Source of the DNA: JAAYRQ01 sp035647235
GTDB taxonomy: Bacteria > Bacillota > Syntrophomonadia > Syntrophomonadales > Syntrophomonadaceae
Assembly: GCA_964514235.1 (NCBI GenBank)
Contig: CAZEPV010000015.1
Coordinates: forward strand, 1 to 49,027
Length of the DNA stretch: 49,027 nucleotides
Direction: 5' to 3'
Both the position numbers and the translations under genes were made by a program. Numbering within the stretch: position 1 is the first letter of the stretch; each line of letters begins with the position of its first letter. Under the pieces are notes generated by a model. It was not told the DNA's origin. It did no database searches and saw nothing but the letters and a program-made list of their open reading frames with translations. Of the stretch, positions 32,225-40,576 are shown in pieces.

Positions 32225-34030
32225 CTATATCGTATACTTCCTGAGTTCCTCCTGGAAGCCAGCGGTTACTTGTTCTAATTGCTGGACATAGGAAGTTAAA
32301 TCTTTTATTTTATCCGAGTATTCAGATACATTAGCACTCATTTCTTGGCTGGAAGCTGAGTTTTCCTGGGCAATTGCAGCTAGGGTATGTAGATTCTGGA
32401 AGACTTCACTAATATGTTTAGTTTCATTGGATAATTCTTCTACTAGGCTCACAATCGTATTAGCTACACTATTAATTTCTTCTGTAGCTTCCATATTATC
32501 GGTTACCGCAGCTTCTAAACTTTTGTTGCCATCATCTAATTGGATGAATTGTTTTCCTATATCGCTTACCAAGATATTAACTTGGCCTACAAAGTATTCT
32601 AAATTTTCATTAACCGTTCTTACTGCTTGTTTGACATCATCAGCCAACTTACGGATTTCTTCTGCTACGACCGCAAAGCCTCGCCCTTGTTCACCAGCCC
32701 GCGCGGCTTCGATAGCAGCATTGAGGGCTAGGAGGTTAGTTTGTTCCGCAATACCTTCAACAGTAGTTACGATTTCCATAATATTTTCAACCCGCCTAGC
32801 TAGGTTATCCCCTTGCTGGTTAACATTGCCAAACTGTTCTTTGGTTTCTAGCAAAAGTCCAGCTACATTTTGCACTTCCCCAAAAGAATTCTTTATATTA
32901 GCTACAGCTAATTCTAAGCCAGATTTGGCTTCTAACTCCCGCTCCGCAAGTTCGTTAAGTTTATCAATATTTCCAGTCAAAACGGTAACGGATTTTTCCG
33001 TTTCTACTGCTTGATAGACGGCCCCTTCAGATACTTGATGAACTACATTAGCTATAATATCGGATACTTCACTCATTTCCCCAGCTATTTGGCTGAATTT
33101 ACGGCTAAAAGCGTATAAATCATCAGTTCCTCCTTTTAAATAAAGGAAATCCTTGGTTATGTTTTCTTTAAAACCCTCTAGTTCACTACTTATTTCCTCC
33201 AATTTATCATCTGAAACGATGGGGGTAGCAGTAGCAAAAGAAAAGTCTTTAAAGTTAGTAGCCTGCTCTTTTAGTCCCCCTAAAGGCCGCAGAGCAATAC
33301 TGCTTATAGCATAACTAAAGACCATAACCCCCAAAGTCGAAAAAACGGTGCCTAAACTTGGCCCCTGGACTAGAAGGAAAAGAAGCAAACTTAATATGGT
33401 AATCCCTAAGGAAATTTTCATAGGGAGGCTTTTAATAAAACCTAATGATAGGATACTAGCCAATCTATACCTGCGGCTGTATTCTTCGCCCTTTTCCAAA
33501 GTAAGTCGGACTCTAATAAAATGCTTATCTCCATCCTTACCTTTATCGACTACTTCAACATTTAATTTTTCTTCAAAAAATACGGAACAACCTTCTAGTA
33601 ATCCTAAAAAATAATCGAATAATCCTCGGGTAGAAATATAGTGGAGTTCAATTTTTCTGGCTTCCAGACGAGTTGGGATTAAACGGGGTGGATTAGCCCC
33701 TTCGATTTTTTTAGTGAGTTGGGCATGCACTTCATCCATCATGAGCAAAAAATCTCTTAAATTGTGCCGTTCAAAATAGGAAGGATAGGCAGCGTGGAAT
33801 GAATATACATTACTTTTACCTATAGCTTTCCAAACCTCAGCCGTACTTTTACCCACTTTTCCCGCTACGATTTCCACTATTTTAAATGGCTCGTGATCGG
33901 GTATATTTTCTGCGGGTGTAATAATACGGTGGGTTGGCCAACCATATTCTTGTAGAGCTGCATCTAGTACTTCTTGTCCATAAAATTCTGCAATGCTGTT
34001 AAACCATGTATCTACAACTGTACCTTTCAA
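32225..34030 (-). CDS. H-NOX (heme) sensor methyl-accepting chemotaxis protein
   Basis: About 601 residues: an N-terminal H-NOX heme domain (1-185), two closely spaced transmembrane segments (about 205-255) and a cytoplasmic MCP signalling domain with AIEAARAGEQGRGFAVVAEE near residue 430. Starting at the TTG (34030), 6 bases after GAGGTG, numbering matches the Thermoanaerobacter Tar4 H-NOX: heme ligand His102, Pro115, the YxSxR motif Tyr131-Ser133-Arg135, and the distal O2-binding network Trp9, Asn74 and Tyr140. An upstream GTG at 34039 would overlap the ribosome binding site. Likely an oxygen sensor linked to CheA/CheW; no other chemotaxis genes are nearby. Monocistronic, convergent with lysS. 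Confidence 0.95.
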   Translation of the reverse strand: MKGTVVDTWFNSIAEFYGQEVLDAALQEYGWPTHRIITPAENIPDHEPFKIVEIVAGKVGKSTAEVWKAIGKSNVYSFHAAYPSYFERHNLRDFLLMMDEVHAQLTKKIEGANPPRLIPTRLEARKIELHYISTRGLFDYFLGLLEGCSVFFEEKLNVEVVDKGKDGDKHFIRVRLTLEKGEEYSRRYRLASILSLGFIKSLPMKISLGITILSLLLFLLVQGPSLGTVFSTLGVMVFSYAISSIALRPLGGLKEQATNFKDFSFATATPIVSDDKLEEISSELEGFKENITKDFLYLKGGTDDLYAFSRKFSQIAGEMSEVSDIIANVVHQVSEGAVYQAVETEKSVTVLTGNIDKLNELAERELEAKSGLELAVANIKNSFGEVQNVAGLLLETKEQFGNVNQQGDNLARRVENIMEIVTTVEGIAEQTNLLALNAAIEAARAGEQGRGFAVVAEEIRKLADDVKQAVRTVNENLEYFVGQVNILVSDIGKQFIQLDDGNKSLEAAVTDNMEATEEINSVANTIVSLVEELSNETKHISEVFQNLHTLAAIAQENSASSQEMSANVSEYSDKIKDLTSYVQQLEQVTAGFQEELRKYTI

Positions 34031-34199
34031 GTACATCACCTCACTTATTAATACTGATTAATGTTAGGAAAGTATTTAAACTGGTACTAAAATATGGGTA
34101 TACTAGAAAGTATAGCAGAAATAAAAGAAAATTAGAGAAAAAATAATAATCTAGGATAAATAGTGGCCTGTTTTTTCCGAATAAGGGGGGCTTACATTC

Positions 34200-34388
34200 A
34201 TGCAAAAACCAAGGCCCAGAATTAGTTTAATTGGCTTATTTGGTATAGCTGTTTTTTTCTACTTTAGTTTTGATTCAGCTTTACATACATATGATTTTAA
34301 AGGTAAAGTAATAAAGTTAGCCCTAGCTTTGTTAGGCCTAATTCTCCCTATACTAATAAAGTGTAGGCGGGAAAAACGAGAGACGTGA
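34200..34388 (+). CDS. Small membrane protein, unknown
   Basis: A 62-residue peptide with two hydrophobic segments (residues 9-25 and 37-53), a Pro/Arg-rich start MQKPRPRISLIG and a basic tail KCRREKRET. AAGGGGGG (34183-34190) lies 9 bases upstream of the ATG, which supports real translation. The final codons merge into a dispersed repeat (GACGTGAAACGTGAG). No family is recognised; it could be a spurious frame but the ribosome binding site and hydrophobic pattern favour a gene. Confidence 0.5.
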   Translation: MQKPRPRISLIGLFGIAVFFYFSFDSALHTYDFKGKVIKLALALLGLILPILIKCRREKRET

Positions 34389-34490
34389 AACGTGAGACAC
34401 GGGATGTGAACCGTAGGGGCGACCTGTGGTTGCCAGTTCCAAAAAAGTGAGGCGGTAGCCGAGACATCAGTAGTGCCCAAAGGGTATGGC
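34378..34490. repeat. Interspersed repeats upstream of csaB
   Basis: 34378-34434 carries GAGACGTGAAACGTGAGACA and GTAGGGGCGACCTGTGGT, a degenerate copy of the element at 39147-39191. 34468-34490 carries CAGTAGTGCCCAAAGGGTA, related to 40462-40484. The remainder up to csaB shows a GGGGG-containing leader only. Confidence 0.72.
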
Positions 34491-34534
34491 TAATATATTT
34501 TATATCATCCTAATACGAGGGGGTTTTGGAGTAA

Positions 34535-35620
34535 ATGAAAATAGCTTTATCTGGTTATTACGGCTTTGATAATGCAGGTGATGAGGCCTTGCTGTCAGCC
34601 ATAACTTCATCAATTAAAGAACTAGCCCCCCAGGCCCAGTTTGTAGTCTTTTCGGGTTCGCCTGCTAAGACTATGCAAGTGCACCAAATAAAGGCTGTCT
34701 ACTATATGAACCCCTTTAAACTGCTTAAGGAACTAAAATCCGCCGATTTACTCATAAGCGGTGGGGGAAGCATTTTCCAGGATGTAACTAGCTCTAGGTC
34801 CTTATTCTATTATATAGCCGTAGTAGCCTTGGCTAAGCTCCTAAAAAAACCAGTCATCTTCTATGCCCAGGGTGTGGGGCCCATTAATAAAAATAGCAGC
34901 AAAACCCTTATGCGTTTTATCGCTAATCGGGTAGATTTTATTACCCTTAGGGATGAAGAATCGGGTGAGCTATTAACTAACCTCGGAGTTACTAAACCCC
35001 CGCGTAAAATTACGGCTGATCCAGTTTTTGCCCTGCAAGCGGGACCGCAGGATATAAGTAAAGCAAGCCAAATAATGCAAGAGGTAAATCCCGAGAACCT
35101 ACCACTTATCGGGGTATCAGTCCGCAAATGGGAGGGATTGGCAGATTACCACCTTGATTTAGCTCCATTACTAGATGAACTGACTGACCAGGGCTATAGG
35201 ATATTATTTATTCCCCTAGCTTATCCCCAAGATATCGAGGAAGCCCAAAAAGTAGCCGGACATATGCAGAATCAGGCCCATATCATAAAGGAAGGCTTGA
35301 GCAGTACCGAGCATATTGCCTTAATCTCTAAACTTTCATTTTTAATTGGGATTAGACTTCACTCTTTAGTATTTGCGGCCCAAGCTGGGACTCCTTTTGC
35401 AGGAATATCCTATGATCCAAAAGTAAGGGCTTTCCTAGAAATATTCGGCCAAAAACCTTTATCACTTACTTATGCAGAAATGAAAACAGAATTAGATGGG
35501 CTTTTGAATAAGGCTGAATTTAAGGAAAATATAAAAGTCCAAGCCCAAAAGCTAAGGGAAAAATCAGACGAAAACGCTAAACTCGCTTTGTCACTTATAA
35601 GTCGGAAATCAGGAGAGTAG
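34535..35620 (+). CDS. csaB: Polysaccharide pyruvyl transferase CsaB
   Basis: A 361-residue enzyme that adds a ketal-linked pyruvate to the secondary cell-wall polymer; the pyruvylated polymer is the anchor for S-layer-homology domains. GYYGFDNAGDEALLSAI at the N-terminus, LLISGGGSIFQDVTSSRSL, FYAQGVGPI and the C-terminal IGIRLHSLVFAAQAGTPFAG are CsaB hallmarks. It leads the csaB-murJ-DUF5693 operon (6-base gap to murJ). Confidence 0.93.
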   Translation: MKIALSGYYGFDNAGDEALLSAITSSIKELAPQAQFVVFSGSPAKTMQVHQIKAVYYMNPFKLLKELKSADLLISGGGSIFQDVTSSRSLFYYIAVVALAKLLKKPVIFYAQGVGPINKNSSKTLMRFIANRVDFITLRDEESGELLTNLGVTKPPRKITADPVFALQAGPQDISKASQIMQEVNPENLPLIGVSVRKWEGLADYHLDLAPLLDELTDQGYRILFIPLAYPQDIEEAQKVAGHMQNQAHIIKEGLSSTEHIALISKLSFLIGIRLHSLVFAAQAGTPFAGISYDPKVRAFLEIFGQKPLSLTYAEMKTELDGLLNKAEFKENIKVQAQKLREKSDENAKLALSLISRKSGE

Positions 35621-35626
35621 AGCAGA

Positions 35627-37132
35627 ATGAAAAAACAAGAGACAACTGGTAAAAACTTCATCGGGGTCACAATTGTAATATTTATTGCCAAATTGCTAGG
35701 CTTTGCTCGGGATATATTTTTCGCCTTTGTTTTCGGGACTACTATTTTAACCGATTTATTTCAGGCTATATTCAGTCTGCCTAGTTTGCTATTTTCCAGC
35801 ATTGGCACAGCCATATCTTCAGTTAATATTCCTAACTTAACTTACTATTTGTCTAGCAAAACACCAGAAGAAAGATTTGCCTATATTTCTAGGCTTTTTA
35901 CCCAAATAACCTTTTGGGGTAGCGTCATATCTGTCATCGGGATTATTTTTGCCCCAACCCTAGCCCGCTTAATCGTCCCTGGGATTCAGGGGGAAGCCGC
36001 TCAGATGGCCGTAATCATTACGCGGATAATGATGCCTACCTTTTTATTTGTCAACTTAACTTTTGTGGCCACGGGGATATTACAGGTTCATAGCCACTTC
36101 ATTAGGGCTGCGGCTATTAGTATTCCATTTAACATTTTAATTATTTTAGCCTTAATCCTAAAAGGCGATGACATAATTTTCGTTAGTTATGTAACTACTG
36201 CAGGTTGGTTACTCCAATTTCTTATGCAATTGCCCGTAATCATTAAGGAGAAGTACAGCTTTTTCCCCTTTAACTTGCAAAGCAATTATACCGCTGCCAT
36301 GTTAAAGCAGCTCATCCCTGTACTATTGGGTAACTCCTTATTACAATTATGCTTAATTATTGACCGATCCTTTGGGACCCATTTAGATGAAGGGACTACG
36401 GCTGCCCTAGGCTTTGGGGGCAATCTTTTCGTCACCATTACCAGCGTATTTATCGTGGCCATGTCCAGCGTGGTCTTCCCCCGCATATCGAAATACTGCT
36501 TAGAAGGCGATTTTGCAGAATTAAGGTTGATGTTAAGCAATATATTGAAAATACTACTTTTTATCCTGATACCCTACTTAATATATGTGGTAGCCTACCA
36601 TCAAGAAATCATCTCCCTAGTCTATGAAAGGGGGGCATTTACGCGGGAATCAACGATAATCACCGCTTACGCCTTCTTGCTCTATAGTTTTGCCGTAATA
36701 GGTTATGCTAGTCAAGAAATCTTCAACCGCGTATTCTACGCCTTAAAAAAATTCAGTATTCCCATGATAGTTAGCATCATTTGTCTAACGGTGAATATCA
36801 GTCTAAATGTAGCCTTTCTAAATTATGGCATAATCGCCATTACAGGTGGGACTGCCCTAGTCCTCCTACTTTATGCTATTATAATGGGGTATATGGTTAT
36901 CAAGGAAATCGGTAATTTCTTTAGGCAGGATTTTTTCATATACTTGGCTAGACTGTCAATTCCCCTCCTATTTATGTTGGCTATTATTGGGGGGTTCAAA
37001 TACCTTAACCTATCGGGAATTATGATGGGCTTTTTGCTGCCCCTAGCTCTTAGTGGCCTTATTTATTTGGCCGTAGCCCATATAACCCGCTTGACTAGGG
37101 AATTTAATTTAAGGGAGGTATCTAACCGTTAA
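35627..37132 (+). CDS. murJ: Lipid II flippase MurJ
   Basis: A 501-residue MviN/MurJ-family MOP protein with about 14 transmembrane segments. The start KLLGFARDIFFAFVFGTT and SLPSLLFSSIGTAISSVNIP match MurJ, as does YQEIISLVYERGAFTRESTI in the middle (sequence HQEIISLVYERGAF). It flips lipid II, or here possibly the polymer precursor handled by its neighbours. The stop overlaps the next ATG (TAATG), so translation is coupled. Confidence 0.92.
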   Translation: MKKQETTGKNFIGVTIVIFIAKLLGFARDIFFAFVFGTTILTDLFQAIFSLPSLLFSSIGTAISSVNIPNLTYYLSSKTPEERFAYISRLFTQITFWGSVISVIGIIFAPTLARLIVPGIQGEAAQMAVIITRIMMPTFLFVNLTFVATGILQVHSHFIRAAAISIPFNILIILALILKGDDIIFVSYVTTAGWLLQFLMQLPVIIKEKYSFFPFNLQSNYTAAMLKQLIPVLLGNSLLQLCLIIDRSFGTHLDEGTTAALGFGGNLFVTITSVFIVAMSSVVFPRISKYCLEGDFAELRLMLSNILKILLFILIPYLIYVVAYHQEIISLVYERGAFTRESTIITAYAFLLYSFAVIGYASQEIFNRVFYALKKFSIPMIVSIICLTVNISLNVAFLNYGIIAITGGTALVLLLYAIIMGYMVIKEIGNFFRQDFFIYLARLSIPLLFMLAIIGGFKYLNLSGIMMGFLLPLALSGLIYLAVAHITRLTREFNLREVSNR

Positions 37133-39156
37133 TGTTCAAAAAACATAAAATACTATGGCTATTATTAATAATTACCTTAATCGCTTCTGTGACAGGAGTA
37201 AGCTTGAGGATGGCCAATGAAGCCCGAAATAAATCTGTGGCCCTAACTATTGATTATCGGGAATTCGTGCAAACTGCAGCCCAAGCTAACTTTGATTTGG
37301 ATGAAGTTTTGCAGGATTTACAGGATAGTAAACTCAACTGGGTATCGGTAAAGGAGACCAGTCTTAGGGACTTAGAATTTGCTGGTCAAATAGAAGTTCA
37401 GACCTTTGCCCAAGTGCAGGCCAGTATAATGAATGAAAATATACGGGATTGGAAGCTCGTCCTAGGTCAAATCGGGAGTAGCCCCATCAGTCCAGCTAAT
37501 CTGACCATGGTAACTAGCGATAAGGAAACCATAGCTTTTTTACAAGAAAATCTCAGCCGCCGTTATCAGGAGGGTGAAATCATAAATTTTAGCTTAGACA
37601 ATCATCAGTATTTCATAATAAATACCCAGATATTGCCTCCAGTCAAAACTAAAGATGAGGAACTGCCCCAGGATGTTTTAATCGGTTTTGACACCCGCTT
37701 AATGGATAGCCTAAAAGAAAAGGGATTCGAAATAATCCTATCCCCTGGAAATAGTACAGGTAGCAATTTACAATATATAGATGATTATGCCCAACTCATA
37801 GAGGACTATGGGATTAAATATTTGGTTATAAATGGGGAAGTCAGTGGCTACCCAGATAACTTAGACCGTATGGAAGAACTAGTCCAAAAGTATGATTTAA
37901 TTGTGGGTCTGATTGAAATGCCAGTTCAACTAGGTTTTCTGGAACAAAAGGGTCTAACCCAACTAATCGAAAATACTGATTACCCCGTTAATCGGGTTTA
38001 CTCGTCTCGCAATGATGAATATCTAAAACAAGTGGATGAAAGGTATTACAGATGGGTACGGGGGGTAGTCGATCGCGGGATTCGCATAGTTCATGTGGTT
38101 CCCTTTCAAAATGCCAAATTAAATTATAGCGAGAACCTGGAAGATACCATTGAAGTAATCGGGCGTTTCCACGAAACCATCCAAGCCAAGGGTTATCAGA
38201 TAAATGCTCCACTTAATTCACTTTCTGCGGAAAAACCTGGACGACTTCATCAGTTGATGGTGGGACTTAGTCTACTTTTCGCCTTTACTTTGTATTTGGC
38301 CTATTTATTTAAAATTAATCGGAGGATGATTTTCGCCTTGCTCGGTCTAGGTGGAATCGGGCTTATAGGGCTAAGCCTAGGCTTAGGCTCTGATTTCAGT
38401 AAATTATATGCCTTAGGGGCAGCAGTTTTATACCCCATATTATCGAGTCTACTTTTGCTTATCTACTTGCGGGATAATGAAGCCCACAGCCTATTTAGGC
38501 AAATTCTGACTTCCTTAGCTATAATCCTAGGAATTAACGCCCTGGGTATGTATACCATTGTGACTAGTTTAGCTGATATACGTTTTATCATGAATATCGA
38601 ATACTTTAGAGGGGTAAAATTAGCCTTTCTAATTCCACTGCTAATGTTTATTATTAACTACTTCGCTGTATTTAGCGGGGAAGCTGGCCTAGTCAACTAT
38701 TTAGACGAAAACCTGAGGAAAAAACCCAATTATTTTATCCTAATTTTATTGGGCATGGGCCTCTTGGCCATGTATTATTACATCGGCCGCAGCGGACATA
38801 CTGCTGGGGTGGGAGTATCCGCGTATGAATTGAGGTTAAGGGAAGTCTTAGAAAGTATATTTGTGGCTCGGCCTCGATTTAAAGAAATATTAATCGGTTA
38901 TCCTTCCTTATTAATGATGGTATATCTCTATCGGAAGTATAGGGCTGAATTAATAACCCTGATTTTTGGTTTAGGGGTAATGATGGGCAGCATTTCCATG
39001 GTTAACAGCTTCGCCCACGTCTTTACCGCCGTAACCATCTCCATAAATCGAACCATCGCTGGGCTCATAACTGGGGTAATTATAGCCCTGCTAGCCCTAG
39101 TGGGTGTGATTATCTTGGAGAAATTGTACGGATACGTCGTAAGGCGTGAGACGTAA
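37132..39156 (+). CDS. DUF5693 family membrane protein
   Basis: A 674-residue protein with an N-terminal transmembrane anchor (residues 8-26), a large extracytoplasmic domain (about 30-370) and about eight transmembrane helices in the C-terminal half. The extracytoplasmic part, with LTIDYREFVQTAAQ, VIGRFHETIQAKGYQIN and an LVINGEVSGYP strand, resembles DUF5693 proteins, which sit next to csaB in many Clostridia. Function unknown; the pairing with csaB and murJ suggests polymer assembly or pyruvylation at the membrane. Confidence 0.8.
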   Translation: MFKKHKILWLLLIITLIASVTGVSLRMANEARNKSVALTIDYREFVQTAAQANFDLDEVLQDLQDSKLNWVSVKETSLRDLEFAGQIEVQTFAQVQASIMNENIRDWKLVLGQIGSSPISPANLTMVTSDKETIAFLQENLSRRYQEGEIINFSLDNHQYFIINTQILPPVKTKDEELPQDVLIGFDTRLMDSLKEKGFEIILSPGNSTGSNLQYIDDYAQLIEDYGIKYLVINGEVSGYPDNLDRMEELVQKYDLIVGLIEMPVQLGFLEQKGLTQLIENTDYPVNRVYSSRNDEYLKQVDERYYRWVRGVVDRGIRIVHVVPFQNAKLNYSENLEDTIEVIGRFHETIQAKGYQINAPLNSLSAEKPGRLHQLMVGLSLLFAFTLYLAYLFKINRRMIFALLGLGGIGLIGLSLGLGSDFSKLYALGAAVLYPILSSLLLLIYLRDNEAHSLFRQILTSLAIILGINALGMYTIVTSLADIRFIMNIEYFRGVKLAFLIPLLMFIINYFAVFSGEAGLVNYLDENLRKKPNYFILILLGMGLLAMYYYIGRSGHTAGVGVSAYELRLREVLESIFVARPRFKEILIGYPSLLMMVYLYRKYRAELITLIFGLGVMMGSISMVNSFAHVFTAVTISINRTIAGLITGVIIALLALVGVIILEKLYGYVVRRET

Positions 39157-39191
39157 AACGTGAACTGTAGGGGCGACCTGTGGTCGCCCCT
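39147..39191. repeat. GC-rich hairpin repeat after the DUF5693 gene
   Basis: AGGGGCGACC-TGT-GGTCGCCCCT (39169-39191) is a perfect 10-base stem followed by TT. It is preceded by GTGAGACGTAAAACGTGAAC. A degenerate copy lies at 34378-34434. It could double as a terminator for the csaB operon. Confidence 0.8.
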
Positions 39192-39328
39192 TTCAATATA
39201 AAAAAATCCGCGTCAAAAAAAATAAAATTCCCCCCCAAAACTGTAAGTCACAGAACCTCCCCGCGTATTATTTGTTATACTTAGAAAAGTCTATACTTTA
39301 TTTGTAGTAAATACCGTAACTTGCTATA

Positions 39329-39358
39329 TGGACAAGCAACTACTCATAATGATAAAAT
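39329..39358 (+). promoter_or_regulatory. Promoter for the WecA/TagO-type gene
   Basis: TGGACA (39329-39334), an 18-base spacer and TAAAAT (39353-39358) preceded by TG at 39350-39351. It is the third TGnTAAAAT element in the window and lies 35 bases before the start codon. Confidence 0.55.
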
Positions 39359-39393
39359 TAGTCTAGCAAATGGGTTTGGGGGTTTGTTTTATA

Positions 39394-40458
39394 ATGCCCG
39401 CATATATATATATAATCACTTTATTGTCAGCATTTGTCATAGCCTATTTTATGGTACCAGTAGCTATAAAAATAGCCCATAGAATAGGGGCTATTGATGA
39501 ACCTAATGCACGCAAAGTACATGAACTAGATATGCCGCGTTTAGGCGGTTTAGCTATATTTATCGCTTTTATCATACCATTCATATTCATAGTCGATAAA
39601 AAACCAGGCCCTTTTTTGGGGGTTATACTAGGGGCCATAATTATATTTTTAATAGGAATATTAGATGATATTTATCAACTATCAGCCAAAACCAAATTCG
39701 TGGGGCAAATAATAGCTGCTAGTATAGCTATTTATTTCGGTGTGGTAGTTCAGTTTTTGACTAACCCCTTTGATGGTCTAGTCAGTTTAGGCTTTTTGAG
39801 TATTCCAGTTACCCTATTATGGATAGTAGGTGTCACAAATGCCATTAATTTAATAGATGGTTTGGATGGATTAGCAGGAGGAGTTTCGATAATAGCTGCC
39901 GCTACAATGGGTATAATTGCTTTGTTAAACGGGCAGCTCGAGGTAGCTCTTATAGCCTTCCTTTTAGTGGCAGCTATCCTGGGTTTTCTACCCTATAATT
40001 TCCACCCAGCGCGAACCTTCATGGGTGATTCGGGTTCTAATTTTTTAGGTTTTATATTAGGCTGTTTAGCTATAATGGGTACCGCCAAAAGTGTGGCTCT
40101 TATATCCTTGTTCATACCGATAGTTATATTGGGTATTCCGATATTTGATACATTTTTCGCTATTATCAGGCGGATAAACAATAAAGTCCCTATATTCAAA
40201 CCCGATAAAGACCATTTGCACCACCGTTTGTTAGCCTTAGGAATGGGGCATACTCAGTGTGTCTTGACTATATATGCCATAAGTTCCGTATTCGCTTTGG
40301 TAGCCATATTTTTAAGTATGACAACTAATCCCAAGGCCATGTTAATCTTGGCTCTGCTATTGTTTTCGGTGATTTTGGGTGCGGACAAAATAGGACTGTT
40401 GACTGGTGGAAAATCCATCACCGTCCAGAAAAACCGCACCGTAAAACGGGAGATGTAA
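39394..40458 (+). CDS. Undecaprenyl-phosphate GlcNAc-1-phosphate transferase (WecA/TagO type)
   Basis: About 354 residues, with roughly eleven transmembrane helices, of the MraY/WecA superfamily. Catalytic motifs are visible: HELDMPRLGGLAIF, LDDIYQLSAKTKF (DDxxxLSAK), NAINLIDGLDGLAGG and the C-terminal DHLHHRLLALG. It loads a sugar phosphate, usually GlcNAc-1-P, onto undecaprenyl phosphate, starting synthesis of teichoic acids or secondary wall polymers. The ATG at 39394 follows GGGGGTT; an ATG at 39370 precedes that site. With csaB and the LCP gene it starts the wall-polymer pathway. Confidence 0.92.
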   Translation: MPAYIYIITLLSAFVIAYFMVPVAIKIAHRIGAIDEPNARKVHELDMPRLGGLAIFIAFIIPFIFIVDKKPGPFLGVILGAIIIFLIGILDDIYQLSAKTKFVGQIIAASIAIYFGVVVQFLTNPFDGLVSLGFLSIPVTLLWIVGVTNAINLIDGLDGLAGGVSIIAAATMGIIALLNGQLEVALIAFLLVAAILGFLPYNFHPARTFMGDSGSNFLGFILGCLAIMGTAKSVALISLFIPIVILGIPIFDTFFAIIRRINNKVPIFKPDKDHLHHRLLALGMGHTQCVLTIYAISSVFALVAIFLSMTTNPKAMLILALLLFSVILGADKIGLLTGGKSITVQKNRTVKREM

Positions 40459-40461
40459 ACA

Positions 40462-40539
40462 TTAGTGGTGCCCAGAGGGTGCAACCATAATAGTGACCGT
40501 AGGGAATATAGGGTGCGACCCAGGTTGCGTCAAAAAAAG
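40462..40539. repeat. Interspersed repeats upstream of the LCP gene
   Basis: 40462-40484 (TTAGTGGTGCCCAGAGGGTG) resembles 34468-34490. 40507-40539 is the plus-strand copy of the ACCCAGGTTGCGTC element. These lie directly before the LCP ribosome binding site and may form its leader. Confidence 0.75.
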
Positions 40540-40576
40540 AAGACCTCATAATTCTAAGAAATAAGGTGTTGTGTTA

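Noticed and set aside
32427..33014. 195-codon plus-strand frame inside the H-NOX/MCP gene
   Set aside because: Ser/Thr/Ala-rich antisense shadow of the MCP coiled coil.
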